9,966 nucleotides of DNA from Gammaproteobacteria bacterium. GTDB taxonomy: Bacteria > Pseudomonadota > Gammaproteobacteria > Enterobacterales > Psychrobiaceae. This document shows, in pieces, positions 1 through 7,057 of the stretch; positions within the stretch are counted from its first letter, which is position 1, and each line of letters opens with the position of its first letter. The DNA lies in the NCBI GenBank assembly GCA_013214885.1, contig JABSRS010000096.1, positions 1 to 9,966 on the forward strand. Direction: 5' to 3'. The position numbers and the translations under genes were made by a program. The notes under the pieces were generated by a model, which saw nothing but the letters and a program-made list of their open reading frames with translations, was not told the DNA's origin and did not search any database.

Positions 1-17
1 ATTTACGGAGAAACGGT

Positions 18-1580
18 ATGAAACAGCATTCAACGTTGAGAAATACTGCGTTTAACAAGTTAATACCCGTGGCGCTAGGCTGGTGCGCGGTCGCACTTTT
101 AGAATCTTTCAGCTATATTGCGATTGCCTTTGCGATCCTTAAGCAATGGCCACTAGAGTTGACCATTACTATTGGTATTTTAACTATTGTCTTAACTGTT
201 GTGGTCACTCGCGCAGGTTTTCACGTTGGCGCAAAATTAACTAGTGCACTGTATAACGTTGTTTATCAAAGGTTGGCGCGTATTAAAGTTAGTTGGTTTA
301 CAACTGGCAATCGAGCTCAACTATTAAGGTTTACCACTCAACAAATTCCCGGATTTATGAGCATTCCAGCTCATCAATTACAGCACTTTATCCATGCACC
401 TTTACTGCCTTTTATTATTACCATTGCGATGTTTTGGATTGGTGGTTACCAGGTTGCATTATTGCTCGGATTTTTACTCACTCTGTCGCTATTGATTCAA
501 TATAGTGCTCAACGTGCACTTGCAAAAACAGACCAGATCCGAAGTCAGACAGAAGTCGAAGCAACAAATTCAGTGCTCGAATTAGTCGATCATATTGAGC
601 TATTGCGGTGTGCCAGTGGTTGCCAGCGAGCCACTTTACGAGTTGAATCGGCTTGGTCAGCACAAGATAAGGCATTAGCTCAAACAAATAAAGCGGCGGC
701 ATTGGCAACATTTCATTCAACTATCGCTGGAATATTACCTACCGTCGGTATCGTGTTATTTTTATTTAGTAGCGGTAATCATCAAAGCGAACTGTACCTT
801 GCTATTATTTTATTAGCATTACGCGCTTCTTACCCCATAGAAGAATTGGCGATGGCGGCTTTAGGTGTAAACAATCAACGAACGGCACTTAAAAATTATT
901 GCCACTTATTAAGTGCGCCAACATTACATGAACCAATGCAACCTTTAGCAGTGCTGCCAAAAGAGCATACTTTAACCCTTGAAAACGTCACATACAGCCA
1001 TATATTATCGCAATTTTCTTGCGTAATTAAGCCAGGTACGCGGGTGATGATCAGCGGAGCAAGTGGATCAGGTAAAAGTACTTTACTCCATATGTTAATG
1101 CGCTTTGACGACCCTCAACATGGTAACGTTCGGTTAGGAAACGTACGGATTTCAACAATACCGCTTGAACAGCGTGCGGCTTACTTTGCTTATGTGCCAC
1201 AGTCTCCTATTTTGTTTGACGGAACGATCGCGAGTAACATTCGACTTAGTCGCCCGAATGCTACCGATGAAGAAGTTGAAAAAGTGGCTCGCAAGATGAT
1301 GTTAGGTAACCTTTTAGATCGCTCACCCTTGGGTATCTATCAAACGATTGGCGAACAAGGAAAGCGATTGTCTGGCGGAGAGCATCAACGTCTCGCATTA
1401 GCTCAAGCGCTGCTTAAAAATGCACCTATTCTAGTCATTGACGAAGCAACCTCTGCTTTAGATTTGCAGACTGAAGTTGACGTTGCTAATGAAATCAAAA
1501 AGCTTAAGTGTACTATTTTAGTTGTTGCCCACCGTAACCCTGAGATTTGGCAAGCAGAGCAAACAATTTGTTTATCTTAA
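18..1580 (+). CDS. ABC half-transporter with fused membrane and ATPase domains, siderophore-transport type
   Basis: This 520-residue protein has an N-terminal membrane domain (hydrophobic segments near residues 13-41, 48-66, 127-161 and 234-272) fused to a complete ATPase domain. The ATPase motifs are all visible: Walker A GASGSGKST (347-355), Q-loop Gln395, signature LSGGE (451-455), Walker B ILVIDE (471-476) and switch His505. It should sit in the inner membrane and couple ATP hydrolysis to movement of a small molecule. The helix after TM2, with its AHQLQHF stretch, resembles my recollection of the YbtPQ/IrtAB siderophore group more than MsbA or CydDC, but this is from memory. At 520 residues it is shorter than a typical 570-600 residue half-transporter. 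GGAG lies 7 nt before the ATG. Such proteins usually work as heterodimers. No partner is in the window, so it probably lies upstream beyond the left edge. Direction of transport cannot be told. Confidence 0.9.
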   Translation: MKQHSTLRNTAFNKLIPVALGWCAVALLESFSYIAIAFAILKQWPLELTITIGILTIVLTVVVTRAGFHVGAKLTSALYNVVYQRLARIKVSWFTTGNRAQLLRFTTQQIPGFMSIPAHQLQHFIHAPLLPFIITIAMFWIGGYQVALLLGFLLTLSLLIQYSAQRALAKTDQIRSQTEVEATNSVLELVDHIELLRCASGCQRATLRVESAWSAQDKALAQTNKAAALATFHSTIAGILPTVGIVLFLFSSGNHQSELYLAIILLALRASYPIEELAMAALGVNNQRTALKNYCHLLSAPTLHEPMQPLAVLPKEHTLTLENVTYSHILSQFSCVIKPGTRVMISGASGSGKSTLLHMLMRFDDPQHGNVRLGNVRISTIPLEQRAAYFAYVPQSPILFDGTIASNIRLSRPNATDEEVEKVARKMMLGNLLDRSPLGIYQTIGEQGKRLSGGEHQRLALAQALLKNAPILVIDEATSALDLQTEVDVANEIKKLKCTILVVAHRNPEIWQAEQTICLS

Positions 1581-1745
1581 GTGTAACAACCATATGAATT
1601 ATTAAGCTTTATTTTTAGGAATTGTTCTGTTAGCAGAGGTATGTTAGTGATTACATGTGCATAAACTGCGTGGTGTTTTTTAATTTATTTTTGAAGCCTG
1701 ATTACTGATAATTATAACATGTTACGACTTGTTTTCTCTCTCGCT
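1581..1745. other. Convergent intergenic gap without a clear terminator
   Basis: This gap of 165 bases separates the 3' ends of the ABC transporter (+) and the flippase-like gene (minus). It is AT-rich, with a T-run near 1676-1690, but I see no GC-rich stem followed by a T-tract on either strand. The two transcripts may therefore overlap or end by another mechanism. Confidence 0.5.
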
Positions 1746-3023
1746 TTAAGATGCAATTGGTACTCGTTGATTGGCCGTTGCATTTAAAATCTGGCGCTCT
1801 GCAATACTTGATAAGATGAACATGACAACATACCCAGAGCATAGCGCGGTGATGATCGCGACGACATTTTCAGTCATTTGTGACAACAGATAATACGCTG
1901 CGACTAATGTTACTATGCCCATAAGGCGGATTAAAAGGCTGAGGGTAAATCGACCATGAGCCTTAATATATGCAAGTTGGTAAGCGTTTAACATCATAAA
2001 TACAAAGAAAATGGAGAAGTGAAATAACACAGGGAGGGCACTGCTATATTCGGGCGGAAATACCCAACCAATGATCGACTTACCCCAGAAAAATATAATA
2101 GAGAAAAATGATAACCCAACCACAAATGACAACTTAAACACCCAACGACGAATTTGCTTCACTTGTTCATGATCGCTCTTACGTATACTCACTGCTAATT
2201 CAGGTAGTACAAATCGGTAAATAGGGAACACAAATAGCATTGTCATATAGGTAAAAATAGGGCGTACGACCACCTGGAAATCACCGAGTTCATCGACACT
2301 AAAGTGAGTGACTGTGAGCAACACGGTGATGTAGATCATTAAGATACTGGCTCCCGCTTCGAGAGATGCAGTAAAACTTTTCTTCACGTAATTAATTAGG
2401 GGAGGGTCAAGTTTTACCATCGCTAAAGGGCGAGTATGGTTCGATTTTCTACGGCTAATAAACATATAAATGGCAATAGAAAGAGAAGATAAAGTCAGGC
2501 CGTAGAATAGAGATGAGAGTGTATCCAGCCCTAACAGGTAATAACAGAAAACAAACATGACCACGTTACTGATGGGTTCTAGCCAAGTTACTTTATTGGA
2601 TACATCATATAAACGATACATGGCCACAAGGTTGGAAAAATAGACTTTTAAACCCATACCCAAGATGATGCCAACTAACTGTAAATAACCAATGTCAATA
2701 TTAAGCTCATGTTTAATATATGGAATTATTACACCCCAAGTAATAAGTACCATCGAAATCAAACTAAAACGGAAGATATTGATAATATCGATGTCGTTGT
2801 GTGTTTGAGAATAGCTAACCACCATCGAAGAGCGAAACCCAGTCATTAAAACCAGTGACAGTGAAATGATATCAATCACAGTGTGGTACAAAGCAAGATC
2901 GCCTTTTTCTACCCACTGAGCCAGCCAAATCTTAAAGGCGAAGCCCACACAAATACTAGCAAGTGTGGCCCAAATCCCAGTGATAAATGCTTTCTTAAGA
3001 CGCTCTAATGATTCGCTTTGCAT
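1746..3023 (-). CDS. Polytopic membrane protein, oligosaccharide flippase (Wzx/MATE-like) family
   Basis: This protein of 425 residues is almost entirely hydrophobic helices (about 11-12) joined by short loops, with basic cytoplasmic-type loops such as RRKSNH and KQIRRW. The N-terminal pattern (short amphipathic start, then TM1 at about residues 12-33), the length and the even helix distribution fit the polysaccharide-biosynthesis flippase group of the MOP superfamily. No catalytic motif is expected. In that family the role would be flipping a lipid-linked saccharide or exporting an amphipathic small molecule across the inner membrane. No glycosyltransferase or polymerase genes surround it, so a standard O-antigen role is not supported by context. 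Its upstream region carries a Fur box 56 bp from the start codon, so iron control is likely and a siderophore-linked export role is possible. The start is weakly supported: AGG lies about 13 nt before the ATG. Membrane class is secure, substrate is not. Confidence 0.82.
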   Translation of the reverse strand: MQSESLERLKKAFITGIWATLASICVGFAFKIWLAQWVEKGDLALYHTVIDIISLSLVLMTGFRSSMVVSYSQTHNDIDIINIFRFSLISMVLITWGVIIPYIKHELNIDIGYLQLVGIILGMGLKVYFSNLVAMYRLYDVSNKVTWLEPISNVVMFVFCYYLLGLDTLSSLFYGLTLSSLSIAIYMFISRRKSNHTRPLAMVKLDPPLINYVKKSFTASLEAGASILMIYITVLLTVTHFSVDELGDFQVVVRPIFTYMTMLFVFPIYRFVLPELAVSIRKSDHEQVKQIRRWVFKLSFVVGLSFFSIIFFWGKSIIGWVFPPEYSSALPVLFHFSIFFVFMMLNAYQLAYIKAHGRFTLSLLIRLMGIVTLVAAYYLLSQMTENVVAIITALCSGYVVMFILSSIAERQILNATANQRVPIAS

Positions 3024-3052
3024 AGATCTAACTAATGCCTGTGTAAGATAAT

Positions 3053-3081
3053 ATTATGCATGATAATTGATTTTAATTGAA
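3053..3081 (-). promoter_or_regulatory. Candidate promoter of the flippase-like gene
   Basis: On the minus strand, CATAAT (3053-3058) matches the -10 hexamer at five of six positions. TTCAAT (3076-3081) is a weak -35, 17 bp away. Transcription would begin near 3046, giving a leader of about 22 nt. The -35 overlaps the Fur box, which is the usual geometry for iron-dependent repression. This is predicted from sequence only. Confidence 0.4.
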
Positions 3082-3097
3082 AATGATTCTCATTTAA
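3079..3097. promoter_or_regulatory. Fur box upstream of the flippase-like gene
   Basis: The core AAATGATTCTCATTT (3081-3095) is a perfect inverted repeat with 6-bp arms and a 3-bp centre. It matches the AATGA...TCATT form of the Fur consensus, and the 19-bp window matches the GATAAT-repeat consensus at 13 of 19 positions. It overlaps the proposed -35 of the minus-strand flippase gene. It also lies 39 bp before the ATG of the small + strand ORF at 3136. Fur with ferrous iron would be expected to repress either transcript. Confidence 0.75.
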
Positions 3098-3135
3098 ATG
3101 TTTCAATAGAATTTACTAAGGTGAGTTTTATCACA

Positions 3136-3177
3136 ATGAGCATTAATACAAATCCTGCCAACACTTTATTATGTTGA
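3136..3177 (+). CDS. Possible 13-residue leader peptide or decayed gene start
   Basis: ATG at 3136 opens a 13-codon frame ending in TGA (3175-3177), with peptide MSINTNPANTLLC. It is preceded by AAGGTGAG (3118-3125), an unusually good match to the anti-Shine-Dalgarno, though the spacing of about 10 nt is slightly long. A Fur box lies just upstream. It could be an iron-regulated leader peptide, the surviving start of a decayed gene, or chance. A second coding-like fragment in another frame (3201-3254, containing GGFDIEELTIF) follows. I do not recognise either. Confidence 0.2.
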   Translation: MSINTNPANTLLC

Positions 3178-3375
3178 TTGATGGATCCTTTGCTAATTAA
3201 GCATTAGGTGGTTTCGACATCGAAGAACTGACAATTTTTTCGTGGATAAAGTAAAGATACAAGCCAAATAACCTTCAATCCTAATGCCTTGATTTTAAAC
3301 TGTATGCGGTACTTCCCCCTTTAATTTTACGTATTTTAGTTCTTCTTAAAAATAATTTAGCATTTTTTAACTTTC

Positions 3376-3418
3376 TATCAATACATTTATCGACACGGTG
3401 TCGATAAATGTATTGATA
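3376..3418. repeat. Perfect 43-bp palindrome, probable operator
   Basis: Two 21-bp arms (3376-3396 and 3398-3418) are exact reverse complements around a single G at 3397. The centre reads CGACACGGTGTCG and the outer arms are AT-rich. All 21 pairs were checked by hand, and the first mismatch outside is C3375/A3419. It lies just upstream of the receptor's -35 and its right edge overlaps the Fur site. Such length fits a site for one or two homodimers of a regulator, and the TetR protein at 6356-7057 is the obvious candidate. It is not followed by a T-tract, so it is not a normal terminator. Confidence 0.85.
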
Positions 3419-3439
3419 ATGATAATAGTTTGCATTACT
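3415..3439. promoter_or_regulatory. Extended Fur-binding site of the TonB receptor
   Basis: GATAATGATAAT (3415-3426) reproduces the first two hexamers of the Fur consensus exactly. The full 19-bp window 3415-3433 matches at 15 of 19 positions. A second window offset by 6 bp (3421-3439) matches at 12 of 19. Overlapping windows 6 bp apart are typical of Fur sites that hold more than one dimer. The site overlaps the proposed -35 and shares four bases with the palindrome. Confidence 0.75.
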
Positions 3440-3457
3440 ATCCTTGTAATCTTTAAT
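3430..3457 (+). promoter_or_regulatory. Candidate promoter of the TonB-dependent siderophore receptor
   Basis: TTGCAT (3430-3435) and TTTAAT (3452-3457), 16 bp apart, form a plausible sigma-70 promoter. Transcription from near 3464 would give a leader of about 195 nt before the receptor ATG. The -35 lies inside the extended Fur site and the palindrome sits directly upstream (centre about -67), a position that would suit activation as well as repression. Confidence 0.45.
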
Positions 3458-3658
3458 TTATAAAAATTAAGGGCTAGAGAAAAACGGTTTTCATTAAATA
3501 ACAATCCAAATCAGTAAAGGGTTAATCACGATATTATTTGAGGTAATGCCGTTTTATTCAGCCTTATTAGCGGTAAAGATCCAGCTGTGTTTTTGGAATT
3601 AATCGAAAATTTAAAATTATGTTAATAGCACAAAATAAATTTTAAACAGGACTACACT

Positions 3659-5977
3659 ATGTACCAAATTAAACACCTAAATGATAAAAATAATGCCAAA
3701 CAGGGAGAGACACAGAAAGAAATACCTTTTTCGCCTAATTCTGCTATATCAAAAAGAACTTCTGTTCTGTTAGGTATGGCTGTCAGTACTATATTTATAT
3801 GTAACTCATCTGCATATGCACAGACGAGTAATGCTTTAATCAATGCCAACAAAAGCAATACACCAGTTATTGACGCCCAAAATCAAGCGATAGAAGACCA
3901 AAGCGCCACTAAAATTAATACGCTAGCAAAACTAACTGTTTCAGGTGAAGGTGATGAAAATTCAACCTACTCTGCTGGACAGTTATCATATGAAAATAAC
4001 GCAGGATTTTTAGGTATTAAAGATTTTTTAGATACTCCGTTCAGTGCTATCAATTATACTAATAAGTTTATTTCCGACCAACAAGCTACAGATATTACTG
4101 ACATTATTGCTGCTACTGATCCATCAGTTTATAGCAGCGGAGCTGGAGGACAAAACCTTGAAAGCTATTCTATCCGAGGCTTTGCTTCCAATAGTAATGA
4201 TATGACTGTAAACGGGCTATCAGGCATGGCACCTTATTACCGCAGTTCACCTGAAATGTTTGAGCGTGTTGAAGTATTAAAAGGGCCATCCGCTTTGCTA
4301 AATGGCATGGCGCCTAGTGGCTCAGTAGGCGGTGCCGTCAATCTAGTGACTAAGCGAGCAGGTGATGAGCCATTTACACGATTGACGACAAGATATATAT
4401 CAGATTCACAAATTGGTGGACATCTAGATGTGAGTCGTCGATTTGGTGAGAACAAGGAATTTGGCGTACGTATTAACGGGGCTTACCTGAATGGCGACAG
4501 CGCCGTAAATACTCAGGAAAAAGAGTCTAAACTGGGTTCAATTGCATTAGATTGGCGAGGAGAACGTGCTCGGCTCTCGGCCGATATTTATCATACGATA
4601 GAACATGTTGTTGGTCCTACTAGGGGGATTACTCTTGCTGCAGGCGTCGCTATCCCTAAAGCTCCAGATCCAGAAACTTTATTAAACCCAAGTTGGGCTT
4701 TTTATGAGACTCAAACCGATGGAGTAATTACACGTGGTGAGTTTGATGTAAATGATCAGCTTACCGTTTATGCCGCTCTAGGGGCTAACAAAATGGAATT
4801 TAAGGGGTTTAGTGCCGCTAATGCCCAAGTGTATAATTCAGATGGTGATATCAGGACCACCCTTGGATATGTTGCCGATGATAATGAAAGAGTTTCTATG
4901 GAAATGGGGTTGAACGGTCATTTCAACACTGGGAATATTAACCACCAAATCGCGTCGAACATTATTCATTATAATGAAGAGTACAACTTAAAGGCTAAGT
5001 ACTTTCAGGATCAGAACCGGATCCCTACTTATATAAATAATACTAATATCTACAACCCAGTATGGGGAGAAGAGCCAGCATTAGACTTTTATGTCCCCCT
5101 GCTATTAACAACAGAAACAAACTTAACCAGCTATGGACTAGCTGATACATTATCTTTTGCTCAGGATAAATACCAACTAACTTTAGGGGTGCGATATCAA
5201 CAAGTAAAAACTGAACAAACGGGTGGCTTATTTTCATCAGGTACTAAATATGATGAAAGTGCAATAACGCCATCAATTGCATTCGTCACTAAAATGACAG
5301 ATCAAATTTCGCTATATGCAAATTACATCGAAGGCCTAAGTAAAGGCGATACTGCACCGAGAGGGACAGAAAATGAAGGTGAAATATTTTCCCCTTACAA
5401 GACTAAACAAAAGGAAATAGGAATAAAAATTGACCGTAATGAATTTACTCATACCGTTAGTATTTATGAAATTGAAAAGCCTAATAGCTATACCGATACC
5501 GTCACTAATATATTCTCTTATGCTGGCGAACAGCGTAATCGGGGCATAGAGTGGGGGTTTGCTGGTTCACTAGTTGAAAATATACGCCTAATGGGTGGCG
5601 TTACCTACATTGACGCTAGGTTAACTAAAACTAAAAATGGTGCTGCTGAAGGTAATCAGGCTTCTGGTATTCCAAAGTGGCAATCTAAAGTCGGAGTTGA
5701 ATGGGATTTATCTTTTGTTCAGAACCTGACATTAACAGCAAACGCGAACTCTGTATCTAAACAATATCTTGGAAATGATAATTCAGAATCGTTATCGGCT
5801 CACACCATATTAAATTTAGGAGCACGTTATGCAACTTATGTTAATCAAATACCGCTAACCATAAGAGCTAATATCACTAACGTAACAAACAAAGCATATT
5901 GGGCAACGGCGCATTACAACGACCTTGCCTTAGGTAACCCGCGCACATTGATGGTTTCCGCTACAATAGACTTTTGA
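3659..5977 (+). CDS. TonB-dependent siderophore receptor
   Basis: This 772-residue outer-membrane receptor should bind a ferric siderophore and import it using TonB energy. An unusually long basic N-terminus (about 31 residues) precedes a hydrophobic signal segment ending SSAYA (cleavage about residue 54). KLTVSGE (91-97) is a candidate TonB box. The plug (about 125-234) contains YSIRGF, the block FERVEVLKGPSALLNG (201-216) and GGAVNLVTKRA, hallmarks of the siderophore-receptor group (FhuE/FpvA-like). The rest is beta barrel, ending in a terminal Phe as needed for BAM-dependent assembly. There is no N-terminal signalling (STN) domain between signal and plug, so FecA-type sigma/anti-sigma control is unlikely. 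The start is supported by AGGA 7 nt upstream. Fur site, palindrome and promoter lie upstream, a terminator downstream, and a tetR-family gene next. The ligand is unknown. No biosynthesis genes are visible, so use of a foreign siderophore is plausible. Confidence 0.95.
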   Translation: MYQIKHLNDKNNAKQGETQKEIPFSPNSAISKRTSVLLGMAVSTIFICNSSAYAQTSNALINANKSNTPVIDAQNQAIEDQSATKINTLAKLTVSGEGDENSTYSAGQLSYENNAGFLGIKDFLDTPFSAINYTNKFISDQQATDITDIIAATDPSVYSSGAGGQNLESYSIRGFASNSNDMTVNGLSGMAPYYRSSPEMFERVEVLKGPSALLNGMAPSGSVGGAVNLVTKRAGDEPFTRLTTRYISDSQIGGHLDVSRRFGENKEFGVRINGAYLNGDSAVNTQEKESKLGSIALDWRGERARLSADIYHTIEHVVGPTRGITLAAGVAIPKAPDPETLLNPSWAFYETQTDGVITRGEFDVNDQLTVYAALGANKMEFKGFSAANAQVYNSDGDIRTTLGYVADDNERVSMEMGLNGHFNTGNINHQIASNIIHYNEEYNLKAKYFQDQNRIPTYINNTNIYNPVWGEEPALDFYVPLLLTTETNLTSYGLADTLSFAQDKYQLTLGVRYQQVKTEQTGGLFSSGTKYDESAITPSIAFVTKMTDQISLYANYIEGLSKGDTAPRGTENEGEIFSPYKTKQKEIGIKIDRNEFTHTVSIYEIEKPNSYTDTVTNIFSYAGEQRNRGIEWGFAGSLVENIRLMGGVTYIDARLTKTKNGAAEGNQASGIPKWQSKVGVEWDLSFVQNLTLTANANSVSKQYLGNDNSESLSAHTILNLGARYATYVNQIPLTIRANITNVTNKAYWATAHYNDLALGNPRTLMVSATIDF

Positions 5978-6059
5978 TTTAACGACTAGCATTATTTTTA
6001 TAGGTACGGTTATTGTGAAATTTCAAACCTAATAAGTGCCGATTGTATTTTATCGATAC

Positions 6060-6108
6060 AACTAAATAAAACCTGAAATTAATATTTTCAGGTTTTTTTA
6101 TTTAGTTG
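6060..6108 (+). terminator. Strong intrinsic terminator after the receptor, probably bidirectional
   Basis: ACCTGAAA (6071-6078) pairs with TTTCAGGT (6086-6093), and a seven-T run (6093-6099) follows. The flanking AACTAAATAAA and TTTATTTAGTT extend the stem outward, so A-rich and T-rich sides make it usable from both directions. It should isolate receptor transcription from the downstream regulator gene. Confidence 0.85.
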
Positions 6109-6191
6109 ATACCCCTATACTATTTTTTGTAATAATTTCCATTGTTATTTTAAGTGATTAATAATGTGAAAATGGCATAATTGGTTAAATT

Positions 6192-6230
6192 ACTATTTTA
6201 AATAGTCCCTATTTCAAACTATACATAGGG
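6192..6230. repeat. Two adjacent short inverted repeats upstream of the tetR-family gene
   Basis: ACTATTT-T-AAATAGT (6192-6206) is a perfect inverted repeat around one base. It abuts CCCTAT...ATAGGG (6207-6212 and 6225-6230). They lie 20-60 bp upstream of the proposed regulator promoter and could be operator sites. They do not resemble the 43-bp palindrome, and AT-rich chance repeats remain possible. Confidence 0.35.
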
Positions 6231-6252
6231 CTGTATCTTCAGGAAAGTGGTG

Positions 6253-6281
6253 TTGGTATTATGGTTAAGTTCTAGGATAAT
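6253..6281 (+). promoter_or_regulatory. Candidate promoter of the tetR-family gene
   Basis: TTGGTA (6253-6258) and GATAAT (6276-6281) are separated by exactly 17 bp, close to sigma-70 consensus. Transcription from about 6288 gives a leader of roughly 68 nt. The interrupted repeat GGTTAA (6263-6268) / TTAACC (6291-6296) brackets the -10, with TTCT/AGAA extending it inward after a one-base bulge. That could be an autoregulatory site. Confidence 0.55.
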
Positions 6282-6355
6282 AAATAAGAATTAACCGTTT
6301 ATTTTTATAAATCCAGCTCGGGCTTAATTATCAAACAACGCAGAGAAAAAATAAT

Positions 6356-7057
6356 ATGAACAACTCTTCAGCACCACAAAAGCGTAAGCGCGGTCGACCA
6401 AGTAGTATAACTCGTGAAAGTATTGCTCGGGCTGCTTTAGATATTGGGGTAAAGAAGGCGACCATTCCTCTTATCGCTGCACACCTTGGCGTGGCTCATT
6501 CCTCACTCTATCATCACGTAAAAAGCCGCGATGAAATCATCTCAATCGCTGCTGAAATTGCAGTTAAAGAACTCGATTGGCGTAGCCCCGAAACAGCAAC
6601 TTGGCGAGAAGAACTCATCGTGCTTACAGATTCAATTTGGGCATTATATGATCAAAACCCCGGGCTTGCCGAAGCGTTTAATCATGGCGAAGTAACACCG
6701 ACAACAGGGATCTTATCTTTCGCTGAATCTGTTTCACGATTGCAAAATAAAGGTTTTCCACTCGATGAAGCCGTAGTTGCGGTCGATATGTTGGTCGATA
6801 TGGTCAAGGAGTGTTTTATTGGCTGGTGGTCTATTGTAAAAACTGAACAAGACGGTCGCCTTCGTAAGACCAAAATGATTGAAATATGGGAATCAGAAGC
6901 GCAAAACTCTCCCGAACAGGCTGAGCAAATAAACGCTATGGTTGAGATTATGAAATCAGGAGCAAGAAAATGGTGGGAATGTAAGCGAAATGTCGTTTTG
7001 GATGGCATATCAGTTACACGGGAGCGCAATTCTAAAAACGAATCCGAATTGGCATAA
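6356..7057 (+). CDS. TetR/AcrR-family transcriptional regulator
   Basis: This protein of 233 residues has a clear TetR-type N-terminal DNA-binding domain: ESIARAALDIGVKKATIPLIA leads into the recognition region HLGVAHSSLYHHVKSRDEII (about 43-62), including the family's SxLYxHxxxxxE pattern. A basic tail, KRKRGRPS (9-16), carries an RGRP motif of the kind that contacts the minor groove of AT-rich DNA. The remainder (about 75-215) is helical and Trp-rich, as expected for the ligand and dimer domain, and divergent as usual. The ATG has only a weak AGAGA-type ribosome-binding site. It follows the siderophore receptor in the same direction but behind a terminator and with its own promoter. Control of the receptor through the 43-bp palindrome is the natural inference, since no other regulator is in the window. 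Its ligand is not predictable. Confidence 0.93.
   Translation: MNNSSAPQKRKRGRPSSITRESIARAALDIGVKKATIPLIAAHLGVAHSSLYHHVKSRDEIISIAAEIAVKELDWRSPETATWREELIVLTDSIWALYDQNPGLAEAFNHGEVTPTTGILSFAESVSRLQNKGFPLDEAVVAVDMLVDMVKECFIGWWSIVKTEQDGRLRKTKMIEIWESEAQNSPEQAEQINAMVEIMKSGARKWWECKRNVVLDGISVTRERNSKNESELA

Larger units (their letters stand above)
3024..3658. other. 635-base divergent regulatory region
   Basis: This gap lies between the divergent flippase-like gene (minus) and the TonB receptor (+). From left to right it holds a candidate flippase promoter overlapped by a Fur box, a short ORF with a strong ribosome-binding site (3118-3177), an AT-rich stretch to about 3375 with little recognisable content beyond one coding-like fragment at 3201-3254, a perfect 43-bp palindrome, a second Fur site, the receptor promoter, and a leader of about 195 nt. 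Details are in the separate entries. Confidence 0.8.
5978..6355. other. 378-base gap between receptor and tetR-family gene
   Basis: The gap contains a degenerate inverted repeat (6043-6061), the receptor terminator (6060-6108), two short inverted repeats (6192-6206 and 6207-6230) and a good promoter for the downstream regulator (6253-6281). No further gene was seen. Confidence 0.7.

Noticed and set aside
293..720. Alternative frames of 70 and 80 codons inside the ABC transporter gene
   Set aside because: They lie entirely within a gene with complete ATPase motifs and have no independent coding features.
3376..3418. The 43-bp palindrome as an intrinsic terminator
   Set aside because: No T-tract follows on either strand and no gene ends just before it.
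3652..3858. Minus-strand 68-codon frame over the receptor start
   Set aside because: It is antisense to the receptor's signal-peptide region and ribosome-binding site and has no recognisable domain or start signal.
6130..6150. Possible Fur box upstream of the tetR-family gene (AATAA...TTATT)
   Set aside because: It matches the 19-bp consensus at only about 11 positions in AT-rich DNA, which is not better than background.
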